A stretch of 64,000 nucleotides of DNA, from positions 636,001-700,000 of the forward strand of contig NZ_CP012916.1 in assembly GCF_001315015.1 (NCBI RefSeq), written 5' to 3'. Position 1 is the stretch's first letter. Each line of letters opens with the position of its first letter. This document shows positions 62,170 to 64,000 of this stretch, one piece after another. The stretch comes from Azospirillum brasilense (lineage in GTDB: Bacteria; Pseudomonadota; Alphaproteobacteria; Azospirillales; Azospirillaceae). Position numbers and translations under genes: made by a program. The notes under the pieces were generated by a model. It had not been told where the DNA came from and searched no databases. It saw only the letters and a list, made by a program, of their open reading frames with translations.

Positions 62170-62210
62170 AACAAAGGGGCACGGCCCTGTCCGGCGCCGC
62201 GCCCCTTGTT
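62170..62210. terminator. Hairpin between the convergent GntR and LysR genes
   Basis: AACAAAGGGGC (62170-62180) pairs with GCCCCTTGTT (to 62210) with one bulged A, over a GC-rich loop. The left flank is A-rich, so it best terminates leftward transcription from the LysR gene; it may serve both genes. Confidence 0.6.
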
Positions 62211-62231
62211 GGCCAACCCGTTGAGCGGGAA

Positions 62232-63125
62232 CTAGAAATGACTCTCCGCAACTTTTTTGACCAGAAAGTCGCGGAAGACCGCGATGCGCTTGGAATGGCG
62301 CAGTTCCTCCGGATAGACGAAGAAGGCGTCCACCTTCGACCCTGACTGATCCGGCAACACCCGCACAATGTCGCTCAAACCGGTCACCAGATAGTCGGGC
62401 AGCGAACCGATGCCCAGCCCGCTCTCCACGGCACGGAAAATCGCGTACAGGTTGTTGACCTGAAGGACGGTCCGGTCACGGGCCACCGGATCGGTTACCA
62501 GATCGCGCAGCCAGTGGGTGTTGGCGAAGGGTGGGCGCAATTCCTGCGGATAGGTCACCAAGTCGTGCGAGGCGAGATCGGCCACGGACTGCGGCTCTCC
62601 CTTCCGGTCCAGGTACCGGCGGTGCGCGTAGAGGTGAGAGCGGAAGGTCATCAGATGCCGCTGGATCAGGTCCGGCTGGCGCGGCGGGCTGACGCGGATC
62701 GCCACGTCGGCCTCGCGCATGCCCAAGTCCAGTTCCGTGTCGGTGATCAGCAGAGTGAGCTGGATGTCCGGGTAGAGCGCCAGGAACTCCCCGATGCGCG
62801 GAGTCAGCCATGTCGAGCCGAAGGCCGCCGTGGCCGTCACCTTCAGCGGTCCCTTGGCGGCGTCCTTGCTCTCGCTCAGCATCGCCTGGGTCATCGACAG
62901 CTTCGCGAAGATGTCGCGCGCCGCGTGGTTCAACAACTCGCCCTGCTCGGTCAGGATCAGCCCGCGGGCGTGCCGGTGAAACAGCGGAACGCCGAGGCTG
63001 TCCTCCAGCGCGCTGATCTGCCGGCTGACCGCCGATTGGCTGAGGTTGAGGGCCTCGCCGGCGTGGGTGAAGCTGCCGGCCTCGGCCACAGCGTGGAACA
63101 CCCGCAACTTGTCCCAGTCCATCAT
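62232..63125 (-). CDS. LysR-family transcriptional regulator
   Basis: 297 residues. N-terminal winged helix-turn-helix: WDKLRVFHAVAEAGSFTHAGEALNLSQSAVSRQISALEDSLGVPLFHRHARGLILTEQGE. The periplasmic-binding-like effector domain (~90-290) has GPLKVTATAAFGSTWLTPRIGEFLALYPDIQLTLLI and VESGLGIGSLPDYLV, close to the GcvA/AmpR-like branch. The regulated gene is not evident: upstream lies the unknown gene at the window edge, and downstream the convergent GntR gene. Confidence 0.9.
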   Translation of the reverse strand: MMDWDKLRVFHAVAEAGSFTHAGEALNLSQSAVSRQISALEDSLGVPLFHRHARGLILTEQGELLNHAARDIFAKLSMTQAMLSESKDAAKGPLKVTATAAFGSTWLTPRIGEFLALYPDIQLTLLITDTELDLGMREADVAIRVSPPRQPDLIQRHLMTFRSHLYAHRRYLDRKGEPQSVADLASHDLVTYPQELRPPFANTHWLRDLVTDPVARDRTVLQVNNLYAIFRAVESGLGIGSLPDYLVTGLSDIVRVLPDQSGSKVDAFFVYPEELRHSKRIAVFRDFLVKKVAESHF

Positions 63126-63334
63126 CCCGTCCTGCTTCCCGATGCCTTTGCCTGTCGGTCGGGGGCCTGTCAGCGGAAGACATCGCCGCGCGCCCCTGTT
63201 CCAATACTCTTTATGGCAAAACGCGGCGCAGGTCTTCCATTGCGAACATCATCCGCGGTCCGGAGACGGGATGCTGAACGCATCGGCAGCGGGATTACGA
63301 CCGGCGGGCGCCGGTTGTCACAGCGGGGCAACGG

Positions 63335-63997
63335 TCACATGGACGCAATGTCCTTTTTCGCCGTGTCCGTCAAGAGTTGATCGAAGCTCTCGGACTTGAA
63401 GCCCAGAGCGGTGAGTTTGTTCCCCGCCGCGCGTTCCGAGTCGGTCCGCGCCATCTTGTTCAAGGCGAATTCCGCCGTCAGCTTCACGGTGGTCGCGCCT
63501 TCGTCCGCTTGCCTCATCAGCGAGCTGCTTTCCCACGCCGCGCTTCGCATCTCTTTCGAGATCGCGACCGCCTGGTCCCGGCTCAACCCCGAACTTGCCA
63601 TTTTATCGATGGCGGACAGCCGTGCTTCGATGCTTTCCGTAAGCGTTCTGATCTTTTTATCCCTTTCAGTTTCCTTTCCGACACCCGCTTCGACGGCGCT
63701 CTTCCAGAAGGTCTGGCTGCGGGATTCCTTCAGTTTTCCCGAAAGCGCATCGTTCATTTCATCGGACGACATTTGTCCGGATGAAACGAAGAGCCCCAAT
63801 GCGCTTCGGTCATTGCTGGATAATTTGCTGAACAATGACAGGGCGTCACCTTTCAAGGCCGACGCCAACGGACTCAAAACCACCTGGTCGGCCTTCCCGC
63901 TGCCGGTGCCGGCTTCGTCCTCACTGGCCCGGCCCACCGGCGGCTTGGCGGACGGCATCGTCGGATGCGTCGAGACTGAAGAGATCGCACTGGTCAA
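63335..63997 (-). CDS. Unknown Ser/Ala-rich helical protein, possibly truncated at the window edge
   Basis: Up to 220 residues, no family recognised. Residues ~1-40 are low-complexity (STHPTMPSAKPPVGRASEDEAGTGSG), the rest is amphipathic helix (LSPLASALKGDALSLFSKLSSNDRSALGLFVSSGQMSSDEMNDALSGKLK; KKIRTLTESIEARLSAIDKMASSGLSRDQAVAISKEMRSAAWESSSLM). No signal peptide or membrane segment. A TTG three bases from the right edge could start it, but the frame may continue beyond the window, so treat the N-terminus as uncertain. Lys/Ser-rich codon use is a little less GC-biased than that of neighbours. Confidence 0.55.
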   Translation of the reverse strand: MTSAISSVSTHPTMPSAKPPVGRASEDEAGTGSGKADQVVLSPLASALKGDALSLFSKLSSNDRSALGLFVSSGQMSSDEMNDALSGKLKESRSQTFWKSAVEAGVGKETERDKKIRTLTESIEARLSAIDKMASSGLSRDQAVAISKEMRSAAWESSSLMRQADEGATTVKLTAEFALNKMARTDSERAAGNKLTALGFKSESFDQLLTDTAKKDIASM

Positions 63998-64000
63998 GGA

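Overview
The window is 64 kb of GC-rich DNA with tightly packed operons, many 4-bp start/stop overlaps and strong third-position GC. The mix of genes (an AruH-type aminotransferase, soluble FixL with FixJ, a CyaC-type redox cyclase, complete kdpFABCDE, Dpp/Opp and TRAP importers, many FCD/GntR and TPR proteins) fits a soil or plant-associated alphaproteobacterium, most likely Azospirillum or a close relative. That assignment is inference from gene content and codon style, not from a database search. No rRNA, tRNA, CRISPR array or intact insertion sequence is visible.

Layout. 1-4 kb: tail of a molybdopterin oxidoreductase, an odd TPR/FkbM hybrid, and an OpgC acyltransferase translationally coupled to two SGNH-type secreted proteins (one with an intact triad, one degenerate). 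4-7 kb: a CoA transferase of the AarC/Cat1 type divergent from an AruH-like aminotransferase. 7-16.6 kb: an MdtABC-type RND pump with its own outer-membrane factor. 16.8-18.5 kb: GMC oxidoreductase. 18.5-21.3 kb: FixL (two haem-type PAS domains), FixJ and a stand-alone receiver preceded by an FNR/FixK-type box. 21.4-22.1 kb: nitroreductase. 22.1-24.5 kb: an AT-rich island with two divergent genes of unknown function. 24.8-28.9 kb: a membrane protein, YceI, a Crp/Fnr regulator and a CyaC-like haem/FeS adenylate cyclase. 28.9-38 kb: TerC and the kdp operon, headed by an easily missed 27-residue membrane peptide.

38-50 kb is an 11-gene locus that looks dedicated to uptake and hydrolysis of an amide- or carbamoyl-containing compound: a GntR regulator, a PF05145 membrane protein, two N-carbamoylsarcosine amidase-like cysteine hydrolases, a full Dpp/Opp-type ABC importer and two amidase-signature enzymes, split into two divergent operons. 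50-58 kb holds a GFA protein, an ABC-2 exporter pair, an HD hydrolase, a SPINDLY/OGT-like TPR glycosyltransferase, a 64-residue His-rich small protein divergent from an XRE regulator, and a DUF808 protein. 58-62 kb is a DctPQM TRAP importer with a divergent FCD/GntR regulator, followed by a convergent LysR gene and an unknown protein at the right edge.

Best candidates for something undescribed: the AT-rich divergent pair at 22.5-24.3 kb, the 27-residue peptide in front of kdpF, the amide locus with its paralogous hydrolases, the tandem haem-PAS FixL with an O2-box receiver, and the small-protein/XRE pair at 55.8-56.9 kb. Composite extragenic palindromes recur at 7.0, 15.0, 22.1 and 50.2 kb, with a different one at 60.0 kb.
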